Below, piece after piece: positions 35,884 through 45,194 of a stretch of 64,000 nucleotides of DNA. Source of the stretch: Hymenobacter gelipurpurascens (GTDB lineage: Bacteria > Bacteroidota > Bacteroidia > Cytophagales > Hymenobacteraceae); assembly GCF_900187375.1 (NCBI RefSeq), contig NZ_FYEW01000001.1:2542001-2606000 (forward strand). The letters are read 5' to 3'. A model generated the notes under the pieces. That model was not told the DNA's origin, did not search any database, and worked only from the letters and a program-made list of their open reading frames with translations. Position 1 is the stretch's first letter. Every line of letters begins with the position of its first letter. The translations under genes and the position numbers were made by a program.

Positions 35884-36621
35884 TCACCTCTTCCCATCCT
35901 GGCCGCCCACGTTTACAATCAGCCCAAACTGGAATACAGAGTTGGCCGCCTTCAGGTATTTGCGATGGCGCAATCCGAAGTTGCTGCCGCTGATAAGCTG
36001 GAACTGCACCGGCCCGATGAGTTCAATCCGTGTATAAGTGATAGGCTCCAGAAATACGTTGTCTTCGGGAGCATGCGGCAGGCCATCCAGCCGGAACTTA
36101 TCGAGCTGCATGTAGCTCACCCGCAGAGCCGTACCATAGTTCACGGGCCAGTCGCGGCCGAATACGTGGAAGCTTTTGTGGTCTTTGGAGGTATAGTTGG
36201 CCTGCACGAAATACTTGGTCAGGTTGCCCTCCAGAGTACGCGTAACCCCTTCGGAAGGAGTGCGTTCCACGCGCTTGGTTTTGCCAATACCATAGCCGCC
36301 ATACAGCTCCAGCACCCGCGTATCGCGGATGCGGGTGTAGTAGCCTAGGCCTACTTCCCCGAAATCGTGGTCTTCGGCGCGCTTCTTTTTATCGGTATGC
36401 AGGAAAGATACGGACCCCATCACGCCCAGGTGGTTGGTGGGTGAGTAAGCGCCCTGCACGCTGGTATTCTGGCTGAAGTTGGTTTGCAGGGTTCCGCTCC
36501 ACTCGCCCTCCTGCGTCAGCAGGGGCACCTGCGGCGGCGGCGGAAAATACAACGAAGAACAGCTGGCCAGCAGGGGCAGCAACATCAGCAGCAAGAGACG
36601 CGCACAACGCAAAACAGGCAT
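35884..36621 (-). CDS. Barrel-like lipoprotein, 245 aa (paralogue of the 38181 gene)
   Basis: ATG 36621 gives lipobox LLASC (Cys21). The mature protein starts SSLYFPPPPQVPLLTQEGEW and has a beta-strand pattern: NTSVQGAYSPTNHLGVMGSVSF, FGEVGLGYYTRIRDTRVLELYGGYG, YTRIELIGPVQFQLISG. It shares its N-terminal layout and the xxGAYSPTNHLxV/TYSPLRHVLV block with the lipoprotein at 38181-38963, on the other side of a flavoprotein gene. The function is unknown; likely surface- or outer-membrane-associated. Confidence 0.7.
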   Translation of the reverse strand: MPVLRCARLLLLMLLPLLASCSSLYFPPPPQVPLLTQEGEWSGTLQTNFSQNTSVQGAYSPTNHLGVMGSVSFLHTDKKKRAEDHDFGEVGLGYYTRIRDTRVLELYGGYGIGKTKRVERTPSEGVTRTLEGNLTKYFVQANYTSKDHKSFHVFGRDWPVNYGTALRVSYMQLDKFRLDGLPHAPEDNVFLEPITYTRIELIGPVQFQLISGSNFGLRHRKYLKAANSVFQFGLIVNVGGQDGKR

Positions 36622-36769
36622 AGACAGAAAAAACAGCAGTAATCTGGGGCAGAACGACAAGCAGACGGTTTCGTTGTATGGTCATCGGCGCAAATGCACC
36701 GTATAGCCAGTACCTGTTCAGCTTTGATTGCCGGACAGGCCTACTCAAGCGCCTTAAGTTCTGCTTTTT

Positions 36770-38161
36770 ATGCCTACTTCCTACGACGCCCTCATTATTG
36801 GCTCCGGCCAGGCCGGAAACCCCTTGGCTACTGCCCTGGCCAAAGCCGGCCGCAAGGTAGCACTGGTGGAGAAATACTTACTCGGCGGCTCGTGCATCAA
36901 CTACGGCTGCTCGCCGGTAAAGGCTATGCTGGCCTCCGCCGAGCGTATGCACCAGGTTGCTACCTCCCAGGAGTATGGCGTGCTGAGTGAGCCTCCTGCC
37001 GTCGATTTTAAGGCGGTTGTGGCCCGCAAGGATACGATCATCCAGGAAATGCGCGACGGAGTGCGCAAGAACCTCACCAAGGAGGATTCCGGTATCACGG
37101 TCCTGATGGGACATGCCACTTTCACTGGCCCAAAATCAGTGCGCGTAACGGCTCTCGATGGCAGCACGCAGGACATCAAGGCGCCACTTATCTTCATCAA
37201 TACGGGTACCAGTTCGGCCATTCCGCCCATTGAAGGCCTGGCCGAAACGCATTTCCTGACCAACAAAAGCATTTTGGAGCTGCAGGAGCTACCTGAGCAT
37301 TTGCTCATTTTGGGCGGCGGCTACATTGGGCTGGAATTTGCCCAGATGTTCCGCCGCTTCGGGAGCCGCGTCACCATCATTGAGCACGCCAAAAACCTTC
37401 TGGAACGCGAAGACGACGACGTGTGTGAAGCTATGCAGCAGCAACTGGGTGCCGATGGCGTAGAGTTTGTGCTGGGCGCAGAAGTCCGGCGCGTGTCGCA
37501 CAACCCGGAAGGCGAATACACGCTCACAGCCCACACCGCAGAAGGCGAACGGCGCCTACGCGGCTCTCACCTGCTGGTGGCGGTAGGCCGCCAGCCCAAC
37601 ACCGATGACCTGGGCCTGGAGGCGGCCGGTATCGAAACCAACGAGAAAGGCTACATCCTGGTGAATGAACGCCTGCAAACCAACGTGCGCGGCGTATATG
37701 CCCTCGGTGATGTGCACCCCGGCCCGCAGTTCACGCACCTGGCCTACGATGATTACCGCGTGGTGCGCGATAATATTCTGCACCGCAAGCGCCGCTCCGC
37801 CAAAGACCGACCGCTGCCATACGTGGTATTCACGCAGCCCCAGCTCGGCCGCATAGGCCTATCAGAAAACCAGGCCCGCGAGCAAGGGCTCGATTACCGG
37901 GTGGCGACGATGCCCGTGCAGTACGTAGGCCGCGCCCGCGAAACCGGCAATAAAGAAGGCTTCATGAAGGTGCTGGTTGATGAGCGCAACCACATCATCG
38001 GGGCCACTATTTTCTCGGAGCAAGGCGGCGAAATCATGGCGATGATTCAGCTGGCTATGGCCGGGAAGCTCACCTGCGACCAGTTGCAGAACATGGTATT
38101 CGCGCATCCGACCTGGGCCGAGTCACTGAACAACCTGTTTGCGAAGCTGGTCAAGGCGTGA
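36770..38161 (+). CDS. FAD-dependent pyridine nucleotide-disulfide oxidoreductase (mercuric-reductase/dihydrolipoyl-dehydrogenase-like)
   Basis: A 463-residue cytosolic flavoprotein. The FAD-binding N-terminus is YDALIIGSGQAGNPLATALA. The redox-active disulfide is GGSCINYGCSPVKAM (CX4C). The NAD(P) site is LILGGGYIGLEFAQMF, the second FAD site GVYALGDVHPGPQFTHLAYDD. The C-terminal dimer block ends FAHPTWAESLNN, which supplies the catalytic His/Glu. The mercury-binding C-terminal Cys pair of true MerA is lacking, and no mer genes are adjacent. The substrate (a disulfide, quinone or other electron acceptor) is unknown. Confidence 0.88.
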   Translation: MPTSYDALIIGSGQAGNPLATALAKAGRKVALVEKYLLGGSCINYGCSPVKAMLASAERMHQVATSQEYGVLSEPPAVDFKAVVARKDTIIQEMRDGVRKNLTKEDSGITVLMGHATFTGPKSVRVTALDGSTQDIKAPLIFINTGTSSAIPPIEGLAETHFLTNKSILELQELPEHLLILGGGYIGLEFAQMFRRFGSRVTIIEHAKNLLEREDDDVCEAMQQQLGADGVEFVLGAEVRRVSHNPEGEYTLTAHTAEGERRLRGSHLLVAVGRQPNTDDLGLEAAGIETNEKGYILVNERLQTNVRGVYALGDVHPGPQFTHLAYDDYRVVRDNILHRKRRSAKDRPLPYVVFTQPQLGRIGLSENQAREQGLDYRVATMPVQYVGRARETGNKEGFMKVLVDERNHIIGATIFSEQGGEIMAMIQLAMAGKLTCDQLQNMVFAHPTWAESLNNLFAKLVKA

Positions 38162-38180
38162 GTAAGCGCTTGGCTTTTGC

Positions 38181-38963
38181 TTACGGCACAGGCATTATTG
38201 GCGGCTGCGGTTTGAACAGGTGAGGTAATAGAATAAGACTGATGGCAATGAATGTTCGGCTTTCCTTTACCCGGCCATATTCATAAGGTTCTGGAGTTAC
38301 GGAGCTAGCACTGTATCCTGGAACACTGGTGATGCCCCAGGAAGTTTGCACCTGCAGCCAATGCAACGGCCCATCCGGCCCACCGAACCGAACGAATAAC
38401 ATCGGTTCTGAGCGCAGCATATGGCGTAGGGTCGAGGGGGCGCCGTTGTACGTCAGGTACTCAAAGTTGACCCGTGAAAGTCGGTAGGCCGCACCCAGCG
38501 CTATCCAGCCCGATTCTGGCCGATACGTGGCAGCCACTTCCCCGAAAACTTTATGGTAGCGGCTTTGTAAATCGACCAACTCGCCACTGCTAGAAAAGAA
38601 ATGCGGCTCATAATAGCCTCGGGCGCTACGGGCGCGGCCGTACCCCGCTAGGCCACTTATCAGCCACTGCTCCGAGGGAACCCAGTAACTACCTGCTGCC
38701 ACCTCAAACTGGCGGATACGAAAGAAGGACGTATCCTGTGAGTCGTTTTTCCAGTCGCCTGCAGCCCGCACCAGCACATGTCGCAACGGCGAGTATGTCG
38801 CGCTGCCTTCCCAACGCCCATTTAAGAAGGTACTTCCCTGCACTTCCAACTGGCCTTTATCCCGAATCTGGGGCGTGGAAGGCAGTATGGGCGCATACAC
38901 GGAACAGCTGGCCATGCAAACGCCGATTCCGATACTAAATAAGACACGTAGTAGTTTAATCAT
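38181..38963 (-). CDS. Barrel-like lipoprotein, 260 aa (paralogue of the 35884 gene)
   Basis: ATG 38963; lipobox CMASC (Cys20). The mature part begins SVYAPILPSTPQIRDKGQLE and shows repeated antiparallel strands (WEGSATYSPLRHVLVRAAGDW, WLISGLAGYGRARSARGYYEP, VFGEVAATYRPESGWIALG). It is similar in organisation to the lipoprotein at 35884-36621, with a shared SxxYxPxxPxxP opening. The two flank a flavoprotein gene on opposite sides. A terminator-like hairpin at 39040-39077 is upstream of its start, so it does not end this gene. Confidence 0.7.
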   Translation of the reverse strand: MIKLLRVLFSIGIGVCMASCSVYAPILPSTPQIRDKGQLEVQGSTFLNGRWEGSATYSPLRHVLVRAAGDWKNDSQDTSFFRIRQFEVAAGSYWVPSEQWLISGLAGYGRARSARGYYEPHFFSSSGELVDLQSRYHKVFGEVAATYRPESGWIALGAAYRLSRVNFEYLTYNGAPSTLRHMLRSEPMLFVRFGGPDGPLHWLQVQTSWGITSVPGYSASSVTPEPYEYGRVKESRTFIAISLILLPHLFKPQPPIMPVP

Positions 38964-39039
38964 ATAAAGACATCAAGCCAGAAAGAGGAGCAGCCTGTCT
39001 CCGGTTTGGTTGCAGACTGGCAGTTAAAGCTTGCGCAAA

Positions 39040-39077
39040 AAAAGCGCCCCCGCAACTTTCGTCGCGGGGGCGCTTTT
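39040..39077 (-). terminator. Rho-independent terminator after rny
   Basis: A 14-bp stem (39040-39053 with 39064-39077) with a T-tract on the minus strand, 22 bases past the rny stop. Confidence 0.82.
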
Positions 39078-39098
39078 CATGGAAGTGGGTTAGCCTAA

Positions 39099-40796
39099 TT
39101 ACTTGGCGTAGGCCACTGCGCGCATCTCCCGGATAACCGTGATTTTGATCTGGCCGGGGTACTGCATTTCCTTCTCGATTTTCTGCGAAATCTCGTAGCT
39201 CAGCTCGGCGGCGCGCTCGTCGGTTACGTTCTCCGCATCCACCATTACGCGCAGCTCGCGGCCGGCCTGAATGGCGAAGCACTGGTTCACGCCCTTGAAG
39301 CCGTTGGCAGTTTCTTCCAACTGCTTGAGGCGCTTGATGTAGCTTTCCATCATCTCGCGGCGGGCACCTGGCCTAGAGCCCGAAATGGCGTCGCAGGCCT
39401 GCACTAGGGGCGAAATCATGGCCGTCATTTCCATCTCGTCGTGGTGGGCGCCGATGGCGTTTACCACGTCGGGGTGCTCCTTGTACTTCTTGGCCATCTC
39501 CATGCCTAGTATGGCGTGGGGCAGCTCCGGCTCCTCGGTACTTACTTTTCCGATGTCGTGGAGCAAGCCGGCGCGCTTCGCGTGCTTCACGTTAAGGCCT
39601 AGTTCGGCAGCCATAGTGGCGCAGAGGTTGGCTACTTCGCGGGAGTGTTGGAGCAGGTTCTGGCCGTAGCTGGAGCGGAAGCGCATCCGGCCTACCATCT
39701 TAATCAGCTCAGGGTGGAGGCCATGAATACCGAGGTCGATGATGGTTTTCTCCCCGATTTCCACGATTTCCTCATCGATGTTCTTGCGGGTTTTGGCCAC
39801 AATCTCCTCAATGCGGGCCGGGTGAATCCGACCATCCTTCACCAGCAAGTGCAAGCTCAGGCGAGCTACCTCGCGGCGAACTGGGTCGAAGCCCGAAATG
39901 ATGATGGCTTCGGGGGTGTCGTCTACAATAATTTCCACGCCCGTAGCGGCTTCCAGCGCTCGGATGTTGCGGCCCTCGCGGCCAATAATCTTGCCTTTTA
40001 CGTCGTCCGACTCGATGTTGAACACCGATACGCAGTTCTCAATAGCGTGCTCGGCGGCCGTGCGCTGAATAGTTTCCAGCACTACCTTTTTGGCGTCTTT
40101 GGTAGCCGTGAGCTTGGCCTGGGCCACTACATCTTTGATGTAAGAAGAGGCCTGAATCTGGGCTTCGTTCTTGAGCGACTCTACCAATTGCTCGCGGGCT
40201 TCCGCGGCGGTCAGGCCCGAAATCGACTCTAGCTGTGTCGTTACCTGCTGGATCTTCTCGCCCAGGCTCTGGCGGGTTTCTTCCAGCTCCTGCTCTACTT
40301 CCTGCTCGCGCTGCTCCAGCTTAGCCAGTTGGTTTTCCAGCACCGTGCGACGCTTTTCTTCCTGCGCTTCCAGCTTTTCGCGCTGCTGCTGGGCCTGTGT
40401 TTCTACTTTTTCGCGAATAGCTTCGAGGTCTTTCTCCTTGCGCTGAATCTGCTCCAGCTGCTTTTGGGTAGTGAGGGTAAGCTGCTTGATGCTCTGCTCC
40501 TGCTCTACTACGGCGGCGCGGCGGTCGGTCAGTTCCTGCTCCAGGGCCTGCTTTTGGCGGCGACTCTCCTGCTCGAATTCCTGCTTGAGGTTGCGGAATT
40601 TATCCTTCGATTGCTGAATCCGCTCGTCGCGGGTACGGGTGGCTTGCGCTTCGGCGTCTTGCAGAATCTGCTGGGCGCGGGCTTTGGCGTCGGCTTCGTG
40701 GTCCTGCCGGGCCTTTCCGGCCAGCAGGCGCCCCACCACGATGCCGACCACAAGGGCCAGCACAGCGGCAAGAGCAATATAAACAGAGGTGGACAT
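39099..40796 (-). CDS. rny: Ribonuclease Y
   Basis: A 565-residue membrane-anchored endoribonuclease that starts bulk mRNA decay. TM anchor: residues about 4-24 ([19 protein letters not shown]). A long Glu/Gln-rich coiled coil follows (about 30-215), a KH domain ([21 protein letters not shown]), then an HD domain with the metal motif in [15 protein letters not shown] and [15 protein letters not shown]-terminal [14 protein letters not shown] is family-typical. It is transcribed after zapA in the pheT-coiled-coil-zapA-rny block. Confidence 0.95.
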   Translation of the reverse strand: MSTSVYIALAAVLALVVGIVVGRLLAGKARQDHEADAKARAQQILQDAEAQATRTRDERIQQSKDKFRNLKQEFEQESRRQKQALEQELTDRRAAVVEQEQSIKQLTLTTQKQLEQIQRKEKDLEAIREKVETQAQQQREKLEAQEEKRRTVLENQLAKLEQREQEVEQELEETRQSLGEKIQQVTTQLESISGLTAAEAREQLVESLKNEAQIQASSYIKDVVAQAKLTATKDAKKVVLETIQRTAAEHAIENCVSVFNIESDDVKGKIIGREGRNIRALEAATGVEIIVDDTPEAIIISGFDPVRREVARLSLHLLVKDGRIHPARIEEIVAKTRKNIDEEIVEIGEKTIIDLGIHGLHPELIKMVGRMRFRSSYGQNLLQHSREVANLCATMAAELGLNVKHAKRAGLLHDIGKVSTEEPELPHAILGMEMAKKYKEHPDVVNAIGAHHDEMEMTAMISPLVQACDAISGSRPGARREMMESYIKRLKQLEETANGFKGVNQCFAIQAGRELRVMVDAENVTDERAAELSYEISQKIEKEMQYPGQIKITVIREMRAVAYAK

Positions 40797-40924
40797 GGGC
40801 TATGGTTTTTGGGAAAGTGAAACCCATAGCATGAAAGCACCGCCAACGCCCGCGCGGCCGGCAGAGCCGATTGCCCTGCCCCGCTTCGGGCTCATTCTTC
40901 GCGCTGGCCCTGACCAAGTTGGGG

Positions 40925-41215
40925 TCAGACCAGCACCACTCCCGACAGTAGCTCGTCTAAGCGCGCGAGGCGCTCAGTCAGGGCCGCGTCGGTCCCGTCC
41001 TTTTCCTTGCTGACCTTCAATTGGTCAGCCATTGTTGATAGGGCAATCATGGCCAGCAGATCCTGCTTGTCCTGAATGCCGTACTGGTCCCGAAATTCCT
41101 TTATCCGCTCACTGAGCAGTCGGCCTGCCATACGCAGACGTTCCTCGTCCTGGGGGCTTACCCGCATGGGGTAATCCCGGTCAGCCACGCGGATTTTAAT
41201 GGATAGTTCGGACAT
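40925..41215 (-). CDS. zapA: Cell-division protein ZapA
   Basis: A 96-residue FtsZ-ring accessory protein. The N-terminal SIKIRVADRDYPMRVSPQDEE is the ZapA head domain; the C-terminal half is a coiled coil (MIALSTMADQLKVSKEK, ERLARLDELL) that makes the dimer/tetramer. It crosslinks FtsZ filaments at midcell. Spacing of 30 bases to the preceding coiled-coil gene suggests one mRNA. The 128-base gap to rny holds an imperfect hairpin at about 40907-40925 only. Confidence 0.9.
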   Translation of the reverse strand: MSELSIKIRVADRDYPMRVSPQDEERLRMAGRLLSERIKEFRDQYGIQDKQDLLAMIALSTMADQLKVSKEKDGTDAALTERLARLDELLSGVVLV

Positions 41216-41245
41216 CAGTAGCTAGGGATGCGGTGGGTAAGGTGG

Positions 41246-41542
41246 TTACTCCCTCAAATAGGCAAGGCACTTATCTATTTCCCGGATGTATTCGTTAAGG
41301 CGAAGTTTCAGCTCGTTGGTGTTGGCAGGTTCTCCTGCTATGGTATTGACAAGTTTAACAATATTCTCCTGATTCTGGAAATCCTTCAACTGCCGCTCCC
41401 GGTCGCGCACATCAGCACGCAGATGCTGAATGGTGGTCTGGGCATCGGCTAGCTCCTCACGCAACTGCTGATAGGCAGCCACTAAGGTGGTCACCTGCCG
41501 CTCCATGCGGTCTAGTTGCGCAAGCTGCTTCGAAGAGGCCAT
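41246..41542 (-). CDS. Small coiled-coil protein, 98 aa (possible ZapB-like)
   Basis: ATG 41542 gives MASSKQLAQLDRMERQVTTLV. Almost the whole protein is a heptad coiled coil (LREELADAQTTIQHLRADVRDRERQLKDF), ending in VNTIAGEPANTNELKLRLNEYIREIDKCLAYL. Its place between pheT and zapA, and its length, recall a ZapB-type partner of ZapA in the division ring, but no direct homology is claimed. Widely conserved next to zapA in this phylum in my recollection. Confidence 0.75.
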   Translation of the reverse strand: MASSKQLAQLDRMERQVTTLVAAYQQLREELADAQTTIQHLRADVRDRERQLKDFQNQENIVKLVNTIAGEPANTNELKLRLNEYIREIDKCLAYLRE

Positions 41543-41725
41543 TGGCAGAGAGAATATTTTTGGTGAAGGTAACAAACCGCATCCTCACAAACACTCTCCC
41601 CTACTCTGCTCGTTTCCATCAGGAGAAACGTCGGAGCCGAGGAGAGTGTTCAGGTGGCGTAGAGTTTCTTAAGGTTGCAGAAAGAAGTTTATTAGAGTAG
41701 TTGACCACTCCCAAACAGCTTCCAC

Positions 41726-41830
41726 AAGCACGTCATCCTGACGAAGGAAGGATCTTATTATGAAGGAACGAGGCGCTAGGCCAGTTGTTCAGACGTGATA
41801 AGATCCTTCCTTCGTCAGGATAACGTGCTT
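41726..41830. repeat. Large palindromic repeat, subfamily B, directly after pheT
   Basis: Arms of 32 bases (41726-41757 with 41799-41830), one mismatch, starting AAGCACGTCATCCTGACG. It begins one base past the pheT stop (41832-41834 on the minus strand). Loop carries AGGCGCTAGGCCAGTTGTTCA, near-identical to that of 32032-32142. Confidence 0.92.
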
Positions 41831-41831
41831 T

Positions 41832-44267
41832 TTACCGCCGGATAACCGCGCCGGCCTGCTTCTCAAACTGTTGTATCAGGCGCTGCATTACGCCATCAAT
41901 GGCCTGGTCGGTGAGCGTCTGGGTGGGGTCCTGGAGCAGGAAGCTGACGGAGTATGACTTCTTGTCGGCGCCGAGATTTTCGCCTTCGTATACATCGAAC
42001 ACGTTGAGGCTTTGCAGGAGCTTCTTCTCGGTGCGGCGGGCAATCTGCTGGAGCTGGTCGAAGGTGATGGTTTTATCCACCACCAAAGACAAGTCGCGGC
42101 GCACTTCCGGGAACTTGGGCATCTCGCGGCCGACCAGGGTGTTCTTGTACTTACGCATCAGCCAGTCCCAATCCAGCTCGGCATACCACACGGGCTGCGA
42201 TACATCGAGGCGCTTCAGCACGGCGTTGGAAACGGCGCCCAAGTGGCCTACGGGCTGATTCTGGGCCAGCAGCGTGAGGCCACACGCCAGGTATGGGTGC
42301 TGCACCGGCTGCGACGCCGGGGCTGGGAAGCCCAGTGAGGCCAGCACCTGCTGCACCGCACCAGCCAGCTGATGATACGTGGCCTTTTCCGACTTCTGCT
42401 GCCAGGTTTCGGGGGCGGTATTGCCGGTGATGTAGATGACAAGTTGGTTCTTCTCCTGGTACGCACCATCGGAGAGGCGGTGGTAGGTCTTGCCGAACTC
42501 GTAGAGCTTCAGGTCGCGCTGGCGGCGGTTCACGTTGTAACGAATCACCTCTAGGCCACTCTGCAGCATGCTGGGGCGCATCACGTTCAGGTCGGCGCTG
42601 TTGAAGTTTAGCAGCGGCACCAGCGTTTCGTCCGTTTCGCCTTCCTTCTGGAAGTAGAGCGAGTTGGTGATGGAGTTGGTAATGATTTCGGAGAAGCCCT
42701 GGCCGCTGAGCAAGCGCGCGGTATTCTGGCGGATGATTTCCGGATCGGGGTTCGGGAATTTCGCCAAGAAGGAGGCCGAGTTGTGAGGGCGCAGGGCTAC
42801 GTGGTTGTATCCGTAAATGCGCAGGATTTCCTCAATTACGTCGGCCTCGCGGGTCACGTCTACCTTGTGCGGCGGGACCGACAGAATCCATTCGGCGTGG
42901 CCGGCTTCGTCCTGCAGCTCTTCGGCAATCAGAATATCAAGATCGGTGAGGATCTGGCGAATACGCTCTGGCGCAATGAACTGGCCTACAAGCTTCTCCA
43001 CGCGGGGCAGCCGGAGCCGCACAGCCATGTGGCCGATATACGTGGGGTACTCATCTACAATGGGCGCCGCCACAGTCGCGCCGGCTACTTCCTGCAGCAG
43101 CAAGGCCGCGCGCTTCAGGGCTATCGGCACCATGTGCGGATCGGTACCGCGCTCGAAACGGAACGAGGCATCGGTTTTGAGCTGGTGCACCTGCCCGGTT
43201 TTGCGCACAGCAGCAGGCTGGAAATAAGCGCTTTCCAGGAAGATGCGGGTGGTTTGGTCGGATACGCCCGAGGTTTTGCCCCCGAACACACCGGCCAGCG
43301 CCATAGGCGCGCCGTTAGCGTCGGCAATAACCAAGTCCTCGGGCTTCAGGGTGCGCTCTAGGCCATCCAGTGTGATGAATTTCTCACCGGCTGCAGCGCG
43401 CTTCACCCGAATTTTGCCTCCAGTAATCTGGGCGGCATCGAAGGCGTGCAGGGGCTGTCCTAGCTCGTGCAGCACGTAGTTGGTTACGTCCACCACATTG
43501 TTGATGGGCGAAAGGCCAATGCTGCGCAGGCGGCGCTGCAGCCACTCCGGCGAGGGGCCTACGTGTACATTCTCCAGCAGCAAACCAGCGTAGCGTGGGC
43601 TGGCTTCAGCATCTTCCAGCTCTACCGTAATATTCTGCGCTGCCTCAGCGGGTGCGTGGAACTGGCTGATATCGGGCAGATGGCAGGGCTGGCGCAAGAG
43701 GGCGCGCAGCTCCCGCGCCACGCCGTAGTGCGAGGCGGCATCGGCGCGGTTTGGCGTCAGGCCGATTTCGAACACTGAGTCGGAGCCCAGACCGAAGTAT
43801 TCGGCGGCCGGCGTGCCATTGGGCAGTTCGGTATCCAGCTCCATGATACCAGCGTGCGAGGTGCCTAGCCCTATTTCATCCTCGGCGCAAATCATGCCTT
43901 CGGAAGCCGCGCCCCGAATTTTTGATTTCTTGATTTTGAATGGCTCGCCGCCGGTGGGGTGCAGCTCGGCACCCTCCAGGGCCACCACCACCTTCAAGCC
44001 GGCGCGCACGTTGGCAGCACCGCACACAATCTGGCGGGGCACAGCGTCGCCTACATCTACGGTGGTGAGGCTCAACTTGTCGGCGTCGGGGTGCTTTTCG
44101 CAGGTAAGCACAGTGCCGAGCACCAAGCCGCGTAGGCCACCCGGTACGCTTTCCAACTCCTCAATGCCTTCCACTTCAAGCCCAGAGCCAGTGAGCAGCT
44201 TACCGATTTCCTCGGCGGGTTTATCAGTAGGAATGAGGGTACGAAGCCAGTCGAGGGATATTTTCAT
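41832..44267 (-). CDS. pheT: Phenylalanine--tRNA ligase beta subunit
   Basis: An 811-residue subunit of the (alpha-beta)2 synthetase that charges tRNA-Phe. ATG 44267 gives MKISLDWLRTLIPTDKPAEEIG. Domains in order: tRNA-binding OB fold (about 40-155, GLVLGTVLTCEKHPDADKLS), B3/B4 editing core (VHVGPSPEWLQRRLRSIGLS), B5 (YIGHMAVRLRLPRVEKLVG), catalytic-like core, and ferredoxin-like FDX-ACB (about 715-811, FPEVRRDLSLVVDKTITFDQL). The alpha subunit (pheS) is not adjacent. Promoter element at 44316-44323. Confidence 0.95.
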   Translation of the reverse strand: MKISLDWLRTLIPTDKPAEEIGKLLTGSGLEVEGIEELESVPGGLRGLVLGTVLTCEKHPDADKLSLTTVDVGDAVPRQIVCGAANVRAGLKVVVALEGAELHPTGGEPFKIKKSKIRGAASEGMICAEDEIGLGTSHAGIMELDTELPNGTPAAEYFGLGSDSVFEIGLTPNRADAASHYGVARELRALLRQPCHLPDISQFHAPAEAAQNITVELEDAEASPRYAGLLLENVHVGPSPEWLQRRLRSIGLSPINNVVDVTNYVLHELGQPLHAFDAAQITGGKIRVKRAAAGEKFITLDGLERTLKPEDLVIADANGAPMALAGVFGGKTSGVSDQTTRIFLESAYFQPAAVRKTGQVHQLKTDASFRFERGTDPHMVPIALKRAALLLQEVAGATVAAPIVDEYPTYIGHMAVRLRLPRVEKLVGQFIAPERIRQILTDLDILIAEELQDEAGHAEWILSVPPHKVDVTREADVIEEILRIYGYNHVALRPHNSASFLAKFPNPDPEIIRQNTARLLSGQGFSEIITNSITNSLYFQKEGETDETLVPLLNFNSADLNVMRPSMLQSGLEVIRYNVNRRQRDLKLYEFGKTYHRLSDGAYQEKNQLVIYITGNTAPETWQQKSEKATYHQLAGAVQQVLASLGFPAPASQPVQHPYLACGLTLLAQNQPVGHLGAVSNAVLKRLDVSQPVWYAELDWDWLMRKYKNTLVGREMPKFPEVRRDLSLVVDKTITFDQLQQIARRTEKKLLQSLNVFDVYEGENLGADKKSYSVSFLLQDPTQTLTDQAIDGVMQRLIQQFEKQAGAVIRR

Positions 44268-44272
44268 GGGGA

Positions 44273-44310
44273 AGTTGCCAGTTATCAATTGCCAGTTGCC
44301 GGTTGCCCGG
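44273..44310. repeat. Short tandem-like repeat in the pheT leader
   Basis: Three near-copies of TTGCCAGTT/TTGCCGGTT in a row, upstream of the pheT start on the minus strand. It adds a degenerate structured leader. A shorter version of this unit is common as dispersed low-complexity DNA. Confidence 0.4.
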
Positions 44311-44315
44311 CGCGG

Positions 44316-44323
44316 CAAAGGTA
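44316..44323 (-). promoter_or_regulatory. Candidate -7 promoter element of pheT
   Basis: Minus strand TACCTTTG, 48 bases before the start; a T-rich stretch about 19 bases further up could be a weak -33 element. Confidence 0.4.
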
Positions 44324-44396
44324 CGGATTTGGGTTGGCGGCCTAAAAGTTGGCCTAGGGCAGTATAATAAGCAGACCCGGAGAGGTATAGGCCACT

Positions 44397-44477
44397 CTGT
44401 CATTCCAACCGCAGGGAGGAATCTGGGTTAGCCTCTAGGCCAGTTTACCAGATTCCTCGCGCTGCTCGGAATGACAG
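44397..44477. repeat. Palindromic intergenic repeat, subfamily C
   Basis: Arms of 30 bases (44397-44426 with 44448-44477), 24 matches, flanked by CTGTCATTCC. The loop has CTCTAGGCCAG. It lies between pheT and the DUF1684 gene. Confidence 0.75.
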
Positions 44478-44483
44478 TTCTTC

Positions 44484-45131
44484 TTAGTGCCCTTCACCTT
44501 CCGCGTGGGCGGCGTGGTCGTGGAATTCCTGCTCTCCGGCCCTTATTTCAATGGGCAGGCGGTTGTCGGCGGGCGGCACGGGGCAGGCGTAGCTGTTGTT
44601 GTAGGCGCAGTATGGGTTGTAAGCCTCGTTGAAATCGAGCACGATTTCGGTGGCGCCGTTCTGCGGCTTGACGGCATCGAGGTAGCGGCCACCGCCGTAG
44701 GTCGTGAAGCCGTTGGTGCGGTCGGTAAAGGGAACAAACAGCGTAGAATCCTGGCCGTCGGCCTTCAGAAACAACGTGAGCTTGTGCTCCTGCTTGTTCA
44801 CGATAAAGGAGGCTCGGCCCCAGCGCAGGTATTTTTCGGCCTTGCCATCCGTGAGGGCCATCGGCACAGTATCGCGCTGGGAAAAAGCCTCCAGCTGCGC
44901 TTCAAACCGGTAGCCTTTATCCGGCGCGAAGTAGCGCAGGCTGTCGAAGGCCTGGCGCTGCTCCGAGCTGAGCGGGGAGCCTTGCACGCGGCGGTATCCA
45001 TCATTTTTCTCCTTACGAGCCTTGCGCAGCCGAGCCGCATACTGGTCGTCGTTGAAGACCAGATCCTTGAAGAAATAGCCGAATACAATCAGCAGCCCGA
45101 TGCCGATGAGAAGTTTGGGATTGATGCGCAT
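44484..45131 (-). CDS. DUF1684 protein, membrane-anchored
   Basis: A 215-residue protein with an N-terminal helix (LLIGIGLLIVFGYFFKDLV) and then the DUF1684 domain. Conserved blocks are TYGGGRYLD, VLDFNEAYNPYCAYNNSY and ACPVPPADNRLPIEIRAGE; the Cys pair and His residues could be catalytic or metal-binding. The family is widespread in Bacteroidota and actinomycetes with no agreed role. The last residues are His/Glu-rich (HDHAAHAEGEGH). Minus-strand CAAAGGTA at 45137-45144 puts a -7 element only a few bases before the start. Confidence 0.88.
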   Translation of the reverse strand: MRINPKLLIGIGLLIVFGYFFKDLVFNDDQYAARLRKARKEKNDGYRRVQGSPLSSEQRQAFDSLRYFAPDKGYRFEAQLEAFSQRDTVPMALTDGKAEKYLRWGRASFIVNKQEHKLTLFLKADGQDSTLFVPFTDRTNGFTTYGGGRYLDAVKPQNGATEIVLDFNEAYNPYCAYNNSYACPVPPADNRLPIEIRAGEQEFHDHAAHAEGEGH

Positions 45132-45136
45132 GCGGG

Positions 45137-45144
45137 CAAAGGTA
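45137..45144 (-). promoter_or_regulatory. Candidate -7 element very close to the DUF1684 start
   Basis: Minus strand TACCTTTG ends 5 bases before the ATG at 45131. If it is used, the message would be nearly leaderless. Confidence 0.3.
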
Positions 45145-45194
45145 CGCCAGCGCAGTTGTTGGTTGCTAGCTATCCATCGTCAGAGTGGCCTACA

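Noticed and set aside
40797..40924. 6S RNA downstream of zapA
   Set aside because: The gap is only 128 bases and shows no long central-bubble structure; only one imperfect hairpin is visible.
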